Positions 14,386 to 23,014 of a stretch of 64,000 nucleotides of DNA are shown here, piece by piece. The number at the start of each line of letters is the position of its first letter. The first letter of the stretch is position 1. The stretch is taken from the NCBI GenBank assembly GCA_048270225.1, contig JBLWTG010000003.1, forward strand, positions 124,001 to 188,000, written 5' to 3'. The DNA comes from Allopusillimonas sp048270225 (GTDB lineage: Bacteria; Pseudomonadota; Gammaproteobacteria; Burkholderiales; Burkholderiaceae_B). The position numbers were made by a program, and so were the translations under genes. The notes beneath the pieces were generated by a model. The model saw only the letters and a list, made by a program, of their open reading frames with translations, was not told the origin of the DNA and made no database searches.

Positions 14386-15471
14386 ATGATCGACTTCGTT
14401 GACCTGAAAGCGCAGCAGGACCGTATCAAAGACAAGATCGACGCGGGCATCGCCCGCGTGCTGGCCCACGGCAAATACATTCTTGGACCCGAGGTGGCCG
14501 AGCTGGAGGAAAAGCTGGCCGCCTTCGTGGGCGCAAAATATTGCATCAGCTGCGCCAATGGCACTGACGCGTTGCAGATCGCGCAGATGGCGCTGGGCAT
14601 CGGACCGGGCGACGAGGTCATCACGCCCGGGTTCACCTATATCGCCACCGCCGAGACGGTAGCCGTGCTGGGCGCCAGGCCGGTCTATGTGGACATTGAT
14701 CCGCGCACCTACAATCTGGATCCGGCCAAGCTCGAAGCGGCCATCACCGCGCGCACCAAGGCCATTATCCCGGTCTCGCTCTACGGGCAGTGTGCCGACT
14801 ACGACGCCATCAATGAGATCGCCAACAAGCATGGCATCCCGGTGATCGAGGACGCCGCGCAGAGCTTTGGGGCTACCTACAAAGGGCGCAACTCCTGCAA
14901 CCTGACCACGATTGCCTGCACCAGCTTTTTCCCGAGCAAGCCGCTGGGCTGCTATGGTGACGGCGGGGCGATCTTTACCAATGATGAAACGCTGGCCAAG
15001 GTGATCCGCCAGGTGGCGCGCCACGGCCAGGACCGGCGCTATCACCACATTCGGGTAGGGGTGAACAGCCGGCTGGACACCCTGCAGGCGGCCATCCTGC
15101 TGCCCAAGCTGGAGATTCTGCCCGAAGAAATCGAATTGAGGCAGCAGGTGGCCCAGCGCTATCGATCCTTGTTCGAAGCCGCGGGCGTTTCGACCACGCC
15201 CTATGTCGCGCCTGAGAATCTGAGTGTGTTTGCCCAATACTCGATTCAGGTGGACGAGCGGGACAGCGTACAGAAGCATCTGAACGAGTGCGGCGTGCCG
15301 ACGGCCGTGCATTACCCTATCCCGCTGAACAAGCAGCCGGCGGTGGCGGACAGTGCCGCCAATCTGCCCGTGGGAGATGACGTGGCAACGCGTATCGTCA
15401 GCCTGCCGATGCATCCGTATCTCAAGGAGGTAGATCAGCGCCACATTGTGCAGAGTGTCGTGACGCGATGA
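14386..15471 (+). CDS. wlbC: UDP-2-acetamido-2-deoxy-3-oxo-glucuronate aminotransferase (DegT/DnrJ/EryC1)
   Basis: PLP-dependent transfer of an amino group from glutamate to C3 of the WlbA product (WbpE in Pseudomonas). The 361-residue protein begins with MIDFVDLKAQQ, has the cofactor-binding ANGTDALQIA near residue 57, VIEDAAQSFGA near 153 and the internal aldimine lysine Lys185 in SFFPSKPLG. WlbA and WlbC are known to work as a coupled pair in which NADH is recycled by 2-oxoglutarate, consistent with the tight gene linkage here. It is the last GC-rich gene of the cassette; GC falls clearly from the next gene on. Confidence 0.95.
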   Translation: MIDFVDLKAQQDRIKDKIDAGIARVLAHGKYILGPEVAELEEKLAAFVGAKYCISCANGTDALQIAQMALGIGPGDEVITPGFTYIATAETVAVLGARPVYVDIDPRTYNLDPAKLEAAITARTKAIIPVSLYGQCADYDAINEIANKHGIPVIEDAAQSFGATYKGRNSCNLTTIACTSFFPSKPLGCYGDGGAIFTNDETLAKVIRQVARHGQDRRYHHIRVGVNSRLDTLQAAILLPKLEILPEEIELRQQVAQRYRSLFEAAGVSTTPYVAPENLSVFAQYSIQVDERDSVQKHLNECGVPTAVHYPIPLNKQPAVADSAANLPVGDDVATRIVSLPMHPYLKEVDQRHIVQSVVTR

Positions 15472-15499
15472 GGACTGGCGTGAATCAGGGGGCGCCAAT

Positions 15500-16765
15500 T
15501 TGAGTATGCACGGTTCGGGTTACTGGCGCAGGGTGGCATCCGTGTTCACCGGTGCTGCGGTCGCCCAGGCGATACCCATTCTGGGCTCTCTGCTGATCGC
15601 CCGCCTGTACGCGCCTGAAGCCTTTGGTATATTTTCGACCTGGCTTGGCATATCGTTGGTTATAACGGTGTGCATCACATATCGGTTGGAGCATGCGTTC
15701 GGATTGGAGCCGGACGGTGCTGAGCGGGAAAACCTGGTTGTCACCACCGTGCTGCTGCTTCTGATGACAGGCGTAGTATTGATGCTGATCGCAGCTCTGA
15801 TCGCCTTTTTCTTTGGCGATCTGTATGGTCATATGTCGCCTGCCCTGACAGTCCTGCTGGTTCCCATGAGCATGGGTGCGGCACTGTCGCTGGTGTGGCA
15901 GTCATGGGCGGCCAACAATGGCGACGTCAAGAACCTTTCGCTGATACGGATCACCCAGACGCTCTGCATTACGGTGTTGCAAATCCTTGCCGGCTGGCTG
16001 CAGCCGACCGCATTGGTGCTGGCCCTGGCTCAAGTCACAGGCGCCTGGGTTGCGGTGATGATTGCCTACCGATTGCTGCCTTTCAAGCATGCGCTGCCGG
16101 GTTCGATCAGACAGGCCGGCGTCCTGATGCGTGATGTCGTGGCGAAATACAGACGATTCCCCACGCTTTCCCTGCCTGCCGACCTGATCAACACGGCAGC
16201 AGCCCAGATGCCCATCATTGTGCTCACCGGCCGATTCGGACCGGAAGTAGCGGGTTTTTACGCCCTCGCAACCCGTATGATGGGAGCGCCACTCTCGATA
16301 TTGGGCAATGCCATTCGCGATGTGTTCAAGCGCACAGCGGGCGAGCATTTTCGTGCTGACGGCAATTGCGTAGCCATTTACTTGCGCACGTTTTTTGTAT
16401 TGCTGGCGTGTTCGGTGGTGATGGTCGTCGTGGTCTACCCATTTTCAGAGCCGATTTTTGCGGTCTTTTTTGGTGATAAATGGCGTATGTCTGGAACCAT
16501 GGCGGCCTGGCTGCTTCCGATGTATGCGCTTAGATTTATTGCCAGCCCGCTGAGCTATACGTTTTACATCGTACAGAAACAGCATGTCGATTTGCTTTGG
16601 CAGGTCAGCTTGTTGGCGATGACAATTGCCACACTGTTTCTGTTCGAACGCTATGAGTCCACGCTGATCTATTACAGTGCGGGATATGCCTTACTGTATG
16701 GGGTGTACATCTACCTTTCCTATCAGTACAGCAGGGGGAACAGATCCCTTGCTGTCACCCATTAA
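15500..16765 (+). CDS. wzx: Wzx-type flippase (polysaccharide biosynthesis / MATE-like membrane protein)
   Basis: Predicted to flip the undecaprenyl-linked O-unit across the inner membrane. The 421-residue protein is almost entirely membrane segments, about twelve, with the family start SVFTGAAVAQAIPILGSLLIARLYAPEAFG written here in part: GSLLIARLYAPEAFGIFS. The TTG at 15500 has an AGGGGG 7 bp upstream, while an ATG two codons later has poorer spacing; either is possible. It lies 28 bp after wlbC and 5 bp before the polymerase-like gene. Flippase sequences diverge strongly, so the call rests on fold and context, and no O-unit specificity can be read. Confidence 0.82.
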   Translation: MSMHGSGYWRRVASVFTGAAVAQAIPILGSLLIARLYAPEAFGIFSTWLGISLVITVCITYRLEHAFGLEPDGAERENLVVTTVLLLLMTGVVLMLIAALIAFFFGDLYGHMSPALTVLLVPMSMGAALSLVWQSWAANNGDVKNLSLIRITQTLCITVLQILAGWLQPTALVLALAQVTGAWVAVMIAYRLLPFKHALPGSIRQAGVLMRDVVAKYRRFPTLSLPADLINTAAAQMPIIVLTGRFGPEVAGFYALATRMMGAPLSILGNAIRDVFKRTAGEHFRADGNCVAIYLRTFFVLLACSVVMVVVVYPFSEPIFAVFFGDKWRMSGTMAAWLLPMYALRFIASPLSYTFYIVQKQHVDLLWQVSLLAMTIATLFLFERYESTLIYYSAGYALLYGVYIYLSYQYSRGNRSLAVTH

Positions 16766-16770
16766 TTGCG

Positions 16771-18153
16771 ATGGGGGTATGCGACGTGGTGATTATTAAT
16801 CGGTTTTTTAAACGTTATCTGCTTGTCTCGGGCATCAGCCTGATGATCTACCTGCTGTATGTATATCAAATACAGCCGGGCAACGCATACATGAAAATGG
16901 AGCCGCTGGACGCGGGGTTTCCGGAAGTCTGTTTGTGGTTGATATGGAACTGCACGACCGCTTTGTTGATGCCCTCACGACTGGAAAAGCCTTCTGACTG
17001 TTTTCTGATGACGTATTCTCTCTTTGTTGTGCTTTGCGGCGCATCCATGTGGGGCGCTTCGGGGATACTGGATATCAGCGGTGGGATTGCGCTGCTTGTG
17101 TTTTTGAGCATTTCTCTTTTTCTCTATCGAGTACTCGTCTTTGTTCTGGACGATGCTCTTGTACGTAATGTCCGCATGATTTATTTCTTGCGTACGTCAT
17201 CCTACGCCCTACCTCTTTTCGCCCTGTTGCTTGTAGGTGTCGGTGTCGGCGCCTTGTCTGGCCAGTCGGGTGGCTTCGACCTGGCAGGCTCTTATGTTCG
17301 TCGCATTGCAGGCAGGGCGCATTTTCCTACGGGTATGCTCACTACCTATCTGTTCGTGATGGCCCTCAATGGCGTCGCGCCATTCATGGCGTTTTTGGCC
17401 ACGTTCAGGCGCAAGCCCATTCTACTGATCATGCCGATCTTGTTCAGTGTGTATGCATTCTGGCTAATAGGAACCAAGGCGCCAGTTTTGATGGTGGGGT
17501 TATTGGCATTTGTCGGCATGATTTTCCGCAGAAGCGACGGCACCAGAATTCCAATGCGGGTCGCATTGCTGGTCTTTTTTCTGTTGGCAATGGCGCTTGC
17601 TGAGTATCTGGCGACAGGATATTCATATATCTCAGACTACTTCATTCGCAGGGCATTTGCCGTTGTGGGCCAATTGCAGGCGGTGTATTCGAGCTACATG
17701 CTGCAGTATTTCCGGGGTGATGAATGGCTGTGGGGGAGCAGTTCGGCAAGCGGGCAAAGCGCCAGCCTGTTCCTTGGCAACTGGTATTACGGTAATGAAA
17801 ACACCAATGCCAACACAAACACGCTGCTTTATTCGATGCTGCAACAGGGCCTGGCAGGCTGGTTTGTCGCAATATGTTTTATTTCAGTGGTCTTTTCACT
17901 GATGAACTATCTTTATACGCAACGTCGAACGCGGGAAGTCATGGGGCTGGCATTTCTCTATGCCTTGCTTCTCGCAGAGCAAGCGTACTCGACGGCCTTC
18001 CTGAGTTCGGGAATTGGGTTGTTGCTTATCTTGATGACATTATTCAAGCTCGATTTCCGTCCATCTGGCGAAATTCGGGAGACAAAAGGCCCGGAGCACA
18101 TTGATCCGGACGGGTCGCCCGCGGCCAGCCTGAAAACCGCCATAAAAGGATAG
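16771..18153 (+). CDS. wzy: O-antigen polymerase-like membrane protein (Wzy)
   Basis: Predicted to polymerise O-units in the periplasm. The 460 residues contain about eleven hydrophobic segments and a large polar loop near residues 280-355 (RRAFAVVGQLQAVYSSYMLQ, then NWYYGNENTNANTNT), a layout typical of Wzy and oligosaccharide repeat-unit polymerases. No conserved motif settles the call; context between wzx and hisH does, as in the Pseudomonas O5 cluster. The start is uncertain: ATG at 16771 or GTG five codons later. Coding sequence is markedly lower in GC than wlbABC, as expected for a serotype-specific gene. hisH follows after 9 bp. Confidence 0.78.
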   Translation: MGVCDVVIINRFFKRYLLVSGISLMIYLLYVYQIQPGNAYMKMEPLDAGFPEVCLWLIWNCTTALLMPSRLEKPSDCFLMTYSLFVVLCGASMWGASGILDISGGIALLVFLSISLFLYRVLVFVLDDALVRNVRMIYFLRTSSYALPLFALLLVGVGVGALSGQSGGFDLAGSYVRRIAGRAHFPTGMLTTYLFVMALNGVAPFMAFLATFRRKPILLIMPILFSVYAFWLIGTKAPVLMVGLLAFVGMIFRRSDGTRIPMRVALLVFFLLAMALAEYLATGYSYISDYFIRRAFAVVGQLQAVYSSYMLQYFRGDEWLWGSSSASGQSASLFLGNWYYGNENTNANTNTLLYSMLQQGLAGWFVAICFISVVFSLMNYLYTQRRTREVMGLAFLYALLLAEQAYSTAFLSSGIGLLLILMTLFKLDFRPSGEIRETKGPEHIDPDGSPAASLKTAIKG

Positions 18154-18162
18154 TAGATCCAA

Positions 18163-18786
18163 ATGATAGCGATACTGGATTATGGAATGGGTAACATCGC
18201 CTCTATTCGAAATATGATGCGCAGAGTGGGCGGGGATGCCGTTATTACCTCTGATTTGGAGAGTGTAGAGGAGCTTTCAGGCATTATTCTGCCAGGCGTG
18301 GGCGCTTTCGATAACGCGATGCAGAAACTCAATGCCTCAGGTATTGCGGACACGTTACGTGACTTTGTTCTTGAGCGAAAAACACCGTTTCTCGGCGTGT
18401 GTCTTGGAATGCAGTTGCTGTTTGAATCAAGCGAAGAAGGAAAGCTGCCCGGCCTGGGTTTTATCGGGGGTCAAGTCAGGCGTTTTAAGGGACCCGAGTT
18501 CCACGCAGGAAAGCTCAAGATTCCGCATATGGGCTGGAACGTGGTCCGGCCAAGAGATGATGCCGCGTTGTTTGTCGGACTGGATCAGGAACCCCGTTTC
18601 TATTTTGTTCATTCTTATCATGCTGTGTGCGCTGACGACAATGACATCGCCGCAACCTGCAACTATGGTTATGAGTTCACCTGCTCGGTAAATAGAGATA
18701 ATATTTACGCAGCGCAGTTCCATCCGGAAAAAAGCCATCGGTTCGGCATGAAGGTATTCGAAAATTTCATGGAGCGTGTATGCTGA
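18163..18786 (+). CDS. hisH: HisH-like glutamine amidotransferase of the O-antigen locus
   Basis: Class I glutaminase that releases ammonia from glutamine for its HisF partner. The 207-residue protein keeps the complete triad: Cys80 in GVCLGMQL, His187 and Glu189 in QFHPEKSH, plus the oxyanion PGVGAFDNAM near residue 44. This copy sits in the O-antigen operon with hisF and wbpG, not with the histidine genes, and corresponds to hisH2 of P. aeruginosa O5, which supports WbpG in making the acetamidino group. It overlaps hisF by 7 bp, so a 1:1 complex is expected. A role in histidine synthesis is less likely because of the partner's missing residue. Confidence 0.9.
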   Translation: MIAILDYGMGNIASIRNMMRRVGGDAVITSDLESVEELSGIILPGVGAFDNAMQKLNASGIADTLRDFVLERKTPFLGVCLGMQLLFESSEEGKLPGLGFIGGQVRRFKGPEFHAGKLKIPHMGWNVVRPRDDAALFVGLDQEPRFYFVHSYHAVCADDNDIAATCNYGYEFTCSVNRDNIYAAQFHPEKSHRFGMKVFENFMERVC

Positions 18787-19547
18787 GGATCAGAGTCATT
18801 CCTACGCTACTGCTCAGGAACGCAGGGCTTGTAAAAGGCGAGAAATTCACCGGTCACAAATACGTGGGTGACCCAATCAATGCCGTAAAGATATTCAACA
18901 CCAAAGAGGTGGATGAACTCGTCTTCTTTGATATCACCGCTAGCCGCGAGCATCGCAAGCCAAATTATGAGCTGCTCTCGGATATTGCCTCCCAGGCCTT
19001 CATGCCCTTCGGCTATGGAGGAGGGCTTACTCAACTGGAAGATATCGAAAAACTTTTTAAAATCGGCGTTGAAAAGGCCATTATCAATACCGCTGCAGCG
19101 GATAATCTGGACTTTGTGAAGGAGGCCAGCAGCGTCGCGGGTTCACAAAGTATTGTGGCTGCCATTGATGTCCGCAAGACTCTGCTTGGAAAGTATCAGG
19201 TATATACGCAATCGGGCACCCACAATACCAAACTGGATCCGGTCACATACGCAAAACAACTCGAAGAGGCTGGAGCGGGTGAATTGATTATCTGTTCGAT
19301 TGACAGAGAGGGTACAGGAAAGGGGTACGACACGGACCTGATAAACAAGGTCGCAAGAGCCGTATCATTGCCTGTTGTGGCTTCCGGCGGGGCCAACTCA
19401 CTCGAGAACTTGCGTGAGGCTGTGCGCGCCGGTGCATCGGCGGTCGCTGCGGGCAATATGTTTGTGTTTCATGGAAAGCATAAGGCAGTACTTATTACCT
19501 ATCCGGAATATTCCCGGTTGGAAGAGAATTTCAAGGATATTAACTGA
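18780..19547 (+). CDS. hisF: HisF-like cyclase subunit with catalytic Asp11 replaced by Leu
   Basis: In histidine synthesis HisF channels ammonia from HisH and cyclises PRFAR with two aspartates, Asp11 and Asp130. This 255-residue (beta/alpha)8 barrel aligns with the family without gaps at its start: position 11 is Leu (IPTLLLRNAG where the family has CLDVKDG) and position 14 is Asn. Asp130 is kept (AAIDVRK), as are the ammonia-gate residues Arg5, Glu46, Lys99 and Glu168. Thus the ammonia route is intact while a key cyclisation residue is lost. Placed between hisH and wbpG, overlapping each, it most likely passes ammonia to WbpG. The functional reading is inference. Confidence 0.9.
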   Translation: MLRIRVIPTLLLRNAGLVKGEKFTGHKYVGDPINAVKIFNTKEVDELVFFDITASREHRKPNYELLSDIASQAFMPFGYGGGLTQLEDIEKLFKIGVEKAIINTAAADNLDFVKEASSVAGSQSIVAAIDVRKTLLGKYQVYTQSGTHNTKLDPVTYAKQLEEAGAGELIICSIDREGTGKGYDTDLINKVARAVSLPVVASGGANSLENLREAVRAGASAVAAGNMFVFHGKHKAVLITYPEYSRLEENFKDIN

Positions 19548-20692
19548 TGTCTAGTACACCCTATCAGATCTGTTCTCGCTGCGTCATGGATACGTCGGAT
19601 CCACAAATCACATTCGATGCCGAGGGCGTGTGCAACCATTGTCATGAGTTTGACACCGTTACTTCCAAGCGCTGGTTTCCTGATGAAGAAGGAGCGAAAC
19701 GTCTACGTGATATCTGCGAGAAGATAAAAAAGGAAGGTGCCGGAAAGGATTATGACTGCATAATCGGGTTGAGTGGCGGCATTGATAGCTCCTATCTCGC
19801 TTTGAAAATCCGCGATTACGGCCTGCGCCCGCTGGTGGTTCATGTCGACGGAGGCTGGAACAGCGAATTGGCCGTCTTCAATATTGAGCAAGTCGTTAAG
19901 CACTGTGGTTATGATCTCCATACTCACGTTATCGACTGGGAAGAAATGCGGGACTTGCAGGTGGCCTATCTGCGCTCCGAGATTGCCAATCAGGACGTGC
20001 CGCAGGACCATGCCTTTTTTGCGTCGCTTTATCACTTTGCCGTCAAGAACAACATCAAGTACGTCATCAGCGGCGGCAATATCGCGACTGAATCAGTATT
20101 TCCGCGTGCCTGGCATCATCAGGCCATGGATGTCGACAATCTGGTCGATATTCACAAGAAGTTTGGTTCGATCCGCCTGAAGAATTACCCGAAAGTGGGG
20201 ATATTTCAATATTATTTTTATTTTCCGTTTATCTATAAAATGAAAACGGTGCGCCCGCTCAACTACATGCCATACGACAAACGAGAGGCACTGGCTTATC
20301 TGAAAGAGCATATTGGATACAAGGATTACGGTCGTAAGCACGGAGAGTCGGTTTTCACCAAGTTCTTTCAGAATTATTATTTGCCAAGAAAGTTCGGCTA
20401 CGACAAGAGACGCCCCCACCTGTCCAGCCAGATATTAAGCAAAGAGATTTCGAGAGTCGAGGCGCTGGAGGCGCTGGAGCAGCCGTTGTACGACGAGAGG
20501 GAGCTTAAAGACGATATTGAGTACGTGGCAAAGAAATTGCAGATGTCGAACGAAGAGCTCGTGAGATTGTCGACCGGCCCCGGCAAGGATTATTCCGTCT
20601 ATAAAAACTGGGATCGAAAGTTTGCTTGGATCAAGAAGGTGCAGGGCGTGGTGGAATCATTACGCGGTGGTGGGATAAAAAATTATTCCTGA
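19547..20692 (+). CDS. wbpG: N-acetyl sugar amidotransferase (WbpG/PseA-like)
   Basis: ATP-dependent amidotransferase that turns an acetamido group of a nucleotide sugar into an acetamidino group, here probably at C3 of UDP-ManNAc3NAcA, using ammonia from HisH/HisF. The 381-residue protein has two N-terminal Cys pairs, Cys9/Cys12 and Cys29/Cys32, a likely metal site, followed by the ATP-pyrophosphatase P-loop SGGIDSS at residues 76-82 and VISGGNIATESVF near 168. Start ATG overlaps the hisF stop by one base. Order hisH-hisF-wbpG matches P. aeruginosa O5. The exact sugar substrate is inferred from the neighbouring wlbABC and wbpI genes. Confidence 0.9.
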   Translation: MSSTPYQICSRCVMDTSDPQITFDAEGVCNHCHEFDTVTSKRWFPDEEGAKRLRDICEKIKKEGAGKDYDCIIGLSGGIDSSYLALKIRDYGLRPLVVHVDGGWNSELAVFNIEQVVKHCGYDLHTHVIDWEEMRDLQVAYLRSEIANQDVPQDHAFFASLYHFAVKNNIKYVISGGNIATESVFPRAWHHQAMDVDNLVDIHKKFGSIRLKNYPKVGIFQYYFYFPFIYKMKTVRPLNYMPYDKREALAYLKEHIGYKDYGRKHGESVFTKFFQNYYLPRKFGYDKRRPHLSSQILSKEISRVEALEALEQPLYDERELKDDIEYVAKKLQMSNEELVRLSTGPGKDYSVYKNWDRKFAWIKKVQGVVESLRGGGIKNYS

Positions 20693-20726
20693 TGCGCACT
20701 GGCTTATTGGATAACTGGCTTTCTAT

Positions 20727-21860
20727 ATGACTTCACCAAGCGACTTAAATGTAGTTCATCTCACTTCCGTGCACCGGAGGCGCGATATCCGGATTTTTCT
20801 CAAGGAGTGTCGCTCGCTTGCGAGCGCAGGCTATCAGGTAACGCTTGTGGTGGCAGACGGCGCTGGCGATGAGGAGGTCGATGGCGTCCGCGTCGTTGAT
20901 ACTGGCAAGCCGCAAGGAAAGTTCGACAGAATGCTCAAGGCGTCCCGCCGGGTGTATAAGGCAGGCCTGTTGCTTGGGGCGGATATCTATCATCTTCATG
21001 ATCCCGAGCTGCTGCCTTATGCGGCCAAGTTGAAAAGACGCGGAAAGCGTGTGATTTTCGATGCGCACGAAGATCTGCCCAAGCAGATTCATGGCAAGGC
21101 CTATCTCAATGCGGCGAGCAAATGGTTCTTATACCGATTTTTGTCGTGGTACGAGATGTCCGTATGCCGCAAGCTCGACCATATTGTCACGGCTACACCT
21201 GCCATTCAGAGCAAGTTTGAATCGGAGGGTGTCAGCGCGACAGCGGTGAATAACTATCCGCTCATAGGCGAGCTGAACGAACCCATAGCGTGGGACCACA
21301 AGCAGGATCTTGTTTGTTATGTCGGCGGCATCACGCGCGTTCGCGGTTTGAAAGAGCTGGTGCGCGCGTTGGTTCAGGTCCAGGCCCCTGTGCGTCTGCT
21401 ACTGGCCGGGCAGGTGTCCGACCCAGGATTGGAAGACGAACTCAAGTCCGAGCCGGGCTGGAAGAGGGTCGATGATGCGGGTTTTGTGGACAGAAAGGGT
21501 GTTGCGGCGATACTGAGCAAGTCCATCGCTGGCGTGGTGACCTTTCTGCCGTCCCCGAACCATATCGAGGCGCAGCCGAACAAGATGTTCGAGTATATGA
21601 GCGCAGGCGTACCTGTCATTGCCTCACATTTTCCTTTGTGGCGCGAGATCATCGAGGGAAACGATTGCGGTATTTGCGTCGACCCTGAGGATCCGCAGGC
21701 CATTGCAGAAGCCATTGATTACCTCTCCACAAACAAGGACGAAGCTCGCCGCCTGGGAGGGAATGGCCTCGCGGCGGTGACGACCCGGTATAACTGGGCT
21801 GCAGAAGAGCGGGTGCTTCTGAATATTTACGACGGTTTATTCAAGGAACAGTACAAATGA
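20727..21860 (+). CDS. glycosyltransferase family 4 (WbpH-like position)
   Basis: Retaining GT-B glycosyltransferase acting at the cytoplasmic face on the growing undecaprenyl-linked O-unit. The 377-residue protein shows an N-terminal Rossmann domain (IYHLHDPELLPYA near residue 92, FDAHEDLPKQI near 110) and the C-terminal nucleotide-sugar domain with CYVGGITRVRGLKELV near 195 and the GT4 motif PNKMFEYMSAGVPVIA near 286, where Glu is the family's catalytic or ribose-binding residue. It overlaps wbpI by 4 bp. In the same place P. aeruginosa O5 has wbpH. Donor and acceptor sugars cannot be told by eye. Confidence 0.88.
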   Translation: MTSPSDLNVVHLTSVHRRRDIRIFLKECRSLASAGYQVTLVVADGAGDEEVDGVRVVDTGKPQGKFDRMLKASRRVYKAGLLLGADIYHLHDPELLPYAAKLKRRGKRVIFDAHEDLPKQIHGKAYLNAASKWFLYRFLSWYEMSVCRKLDHIVTATPAIQSKFESEGVSATAVNNYPLIGELNEPIAWDHKQDLVCYVGGITRVRGLKELVRALVQVQAPVRLLLAGQVSDPGLEDELKSEPGWKRVDDAGFVDRKGVAAILSKSIAGVVTFLPSPNHIEAQPNKMFEYMSAGVPVIASHFPLWREIIEGNDCGICVDPEDPQAIAEAIDYLSTNKDEARRLGGNGLAAVTTRYNWAAEERVLLNIYDGLFKEQYK

Positions 21861-22921
21861 AATTGTTGACAGTGGTGGGCGCTCGTCCCCAGTTTGTAAA
21901 GGCAGGCGTCGTCTCTCGTGCCATCGCGACGCATCCTGAAATAAACGAAGTCGTGGTCCACACCGGCCAACATTTTGACCCCAACATGTCGGATATATTC
22001 TTCAGTCAGCTGCAGATGCCGAAACCCGATTTTATGCTTGGGATCCATGGCGGCACGCACGGAGAAATGACTGGCCGCATGCTGGCAGAAATTGAGCGCA
22101 TCATCATCGATACACAGCCCGACCGTCTCTTGGTTTATGGCGATACCAACTCGACGCTGGCCGGAGCGCTTGCGGCAGCCAAGCTGCATGTGCCGGTGGC
22201 TCACATCGAGGCTGGACTGCGCAGCTTCAATATGCGGATGCCCGAGGAAATTAATCGCATCCTCACTGACCGGGTCAGCGATGTTCTATTTTGTCCTACA
22301 GATGCTGCGGTGCAGAACCTGAATAATGAAGGCATCACGGACAAAGTTGCTCACATACTTAAGACCGGTGATGTGATGGAGGATAGCGCGAGGCTGTTCA
22401 GCGAAGTTTCCGTCGTGCCCGACGTGGCCGCGGATCTGGAAGGCTTTGTCCTTGCTACCCTGCACCGCGCGGAAAACACGGATGATCCGGGCAGGCTTGC
22501 CGGCGTGGTCGCCGGGTTGAATCGCGTGCATCGCGAAATTGCGCCAGTCATCCTCCCCGTGCATCCCCGGACCCGGCAGGCTATTGCGAAGGCGGGCCTG
22601 GTGCTCGACGTGATTACGATAGAGCCTGTTGGCTATCTGGAAATGCTGGGGCTGCTCAAGAAGTGCGCCATCGTCGTGACCGACAGCGGCGGCGTTCAGA
22701 AGGAGGCGTTCTTCTTTCGCAAGCCCTGCGTTACCGTGCGGGATCAAACCGAGTGGGTCGAACTGGTTGTCATTGGCGCCAACAGGCTCTGTCCACCCGA
22801 AGAGGGCGCGATGCTGGATGCGGTGCGCAAGGCATCGCTCAGCACTGTTGAAGACAAAGAGGATCTGTACGGTGGTGGCAAGGCTGCAGGGAGGATCGCG
22901 GATTTCCTTGCCGGGAAGTAG
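21857..22921 (+). CDS. wbpI: UDP-2,3-diacetamido-2,3-dideoxyglucuronate 2-epimerase (WbpI/WlbD)
   Basis: Non-hydrolysing C2 epimerase that gives the manno isomer UDP-ManNAc3NAcA, completing the pathway started by WlbABC. The 354-residue GT-B-fold protein begins KLLTVVGARPQFVKAGVVSR, has HTGQHFD near residue 35, YGDTNSTLAGALAA near 94, HIEAGLRSFN near 115 with PEEINR after it, and VTDSGGVQKEAF near 273, all characteristic of WecB/WbpI enzymes. Simple WecB (UDP-GlcNAc 2-epimerase) is the alternative; the presence of wlbABC and hisHF-wbpG favours the diacetamido substrate. It is the Bordetella wlbD counterpart. Confidence 0.92.
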   Translation: MKLLTVVGARPQFVKAGVVSRAIATHPEINEVVVHTGQHFDPNMSDIFFSQLQMPKPDFMLGIHGGTHGEMTGRMLAEIERIIIDTQPDRLLVYGDTNSTLAGALAAAKLHVPVAHIEAGLRSFNMRMPEEINRILTDRVSDVLFCPTDAAVQNLNNEGITDKVAHILKTGDVMEDSARLFSEVSVVPDVAADLEGFVLATLHRAENTDDPGRLAGVVAGLNRVHREIAPVILPVHPRTRQAIAKAGLVLDVITIEPVGYLEMLGLLKKCAIVVTDSGGVQKEAFFFRKPCVTVRDQTEWVELVVIGANRLCPPEEGAMLDAVRKASLSTVEDKEDLYGGGKAAGRIADFLAGK

Positions 22922-23014
22922 CCGTATTTATGGGTATTGTGCAAGCTGTTTGATCTGCATTTCTATGATGGAATATATGCCCGTCCTCTACTACTACGGA
23001 ATCAAAGCTTTTTC

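Noticed and set aside
16771..18153. Reading the 16771 gene as the O-antigen ligase instead of the polymerase
   Set aside because: It sits between wzx and hisH as wzy-type genes do and lacks the Wzy_C motif seen in the 10032 gene, so ligase was given to the latter.
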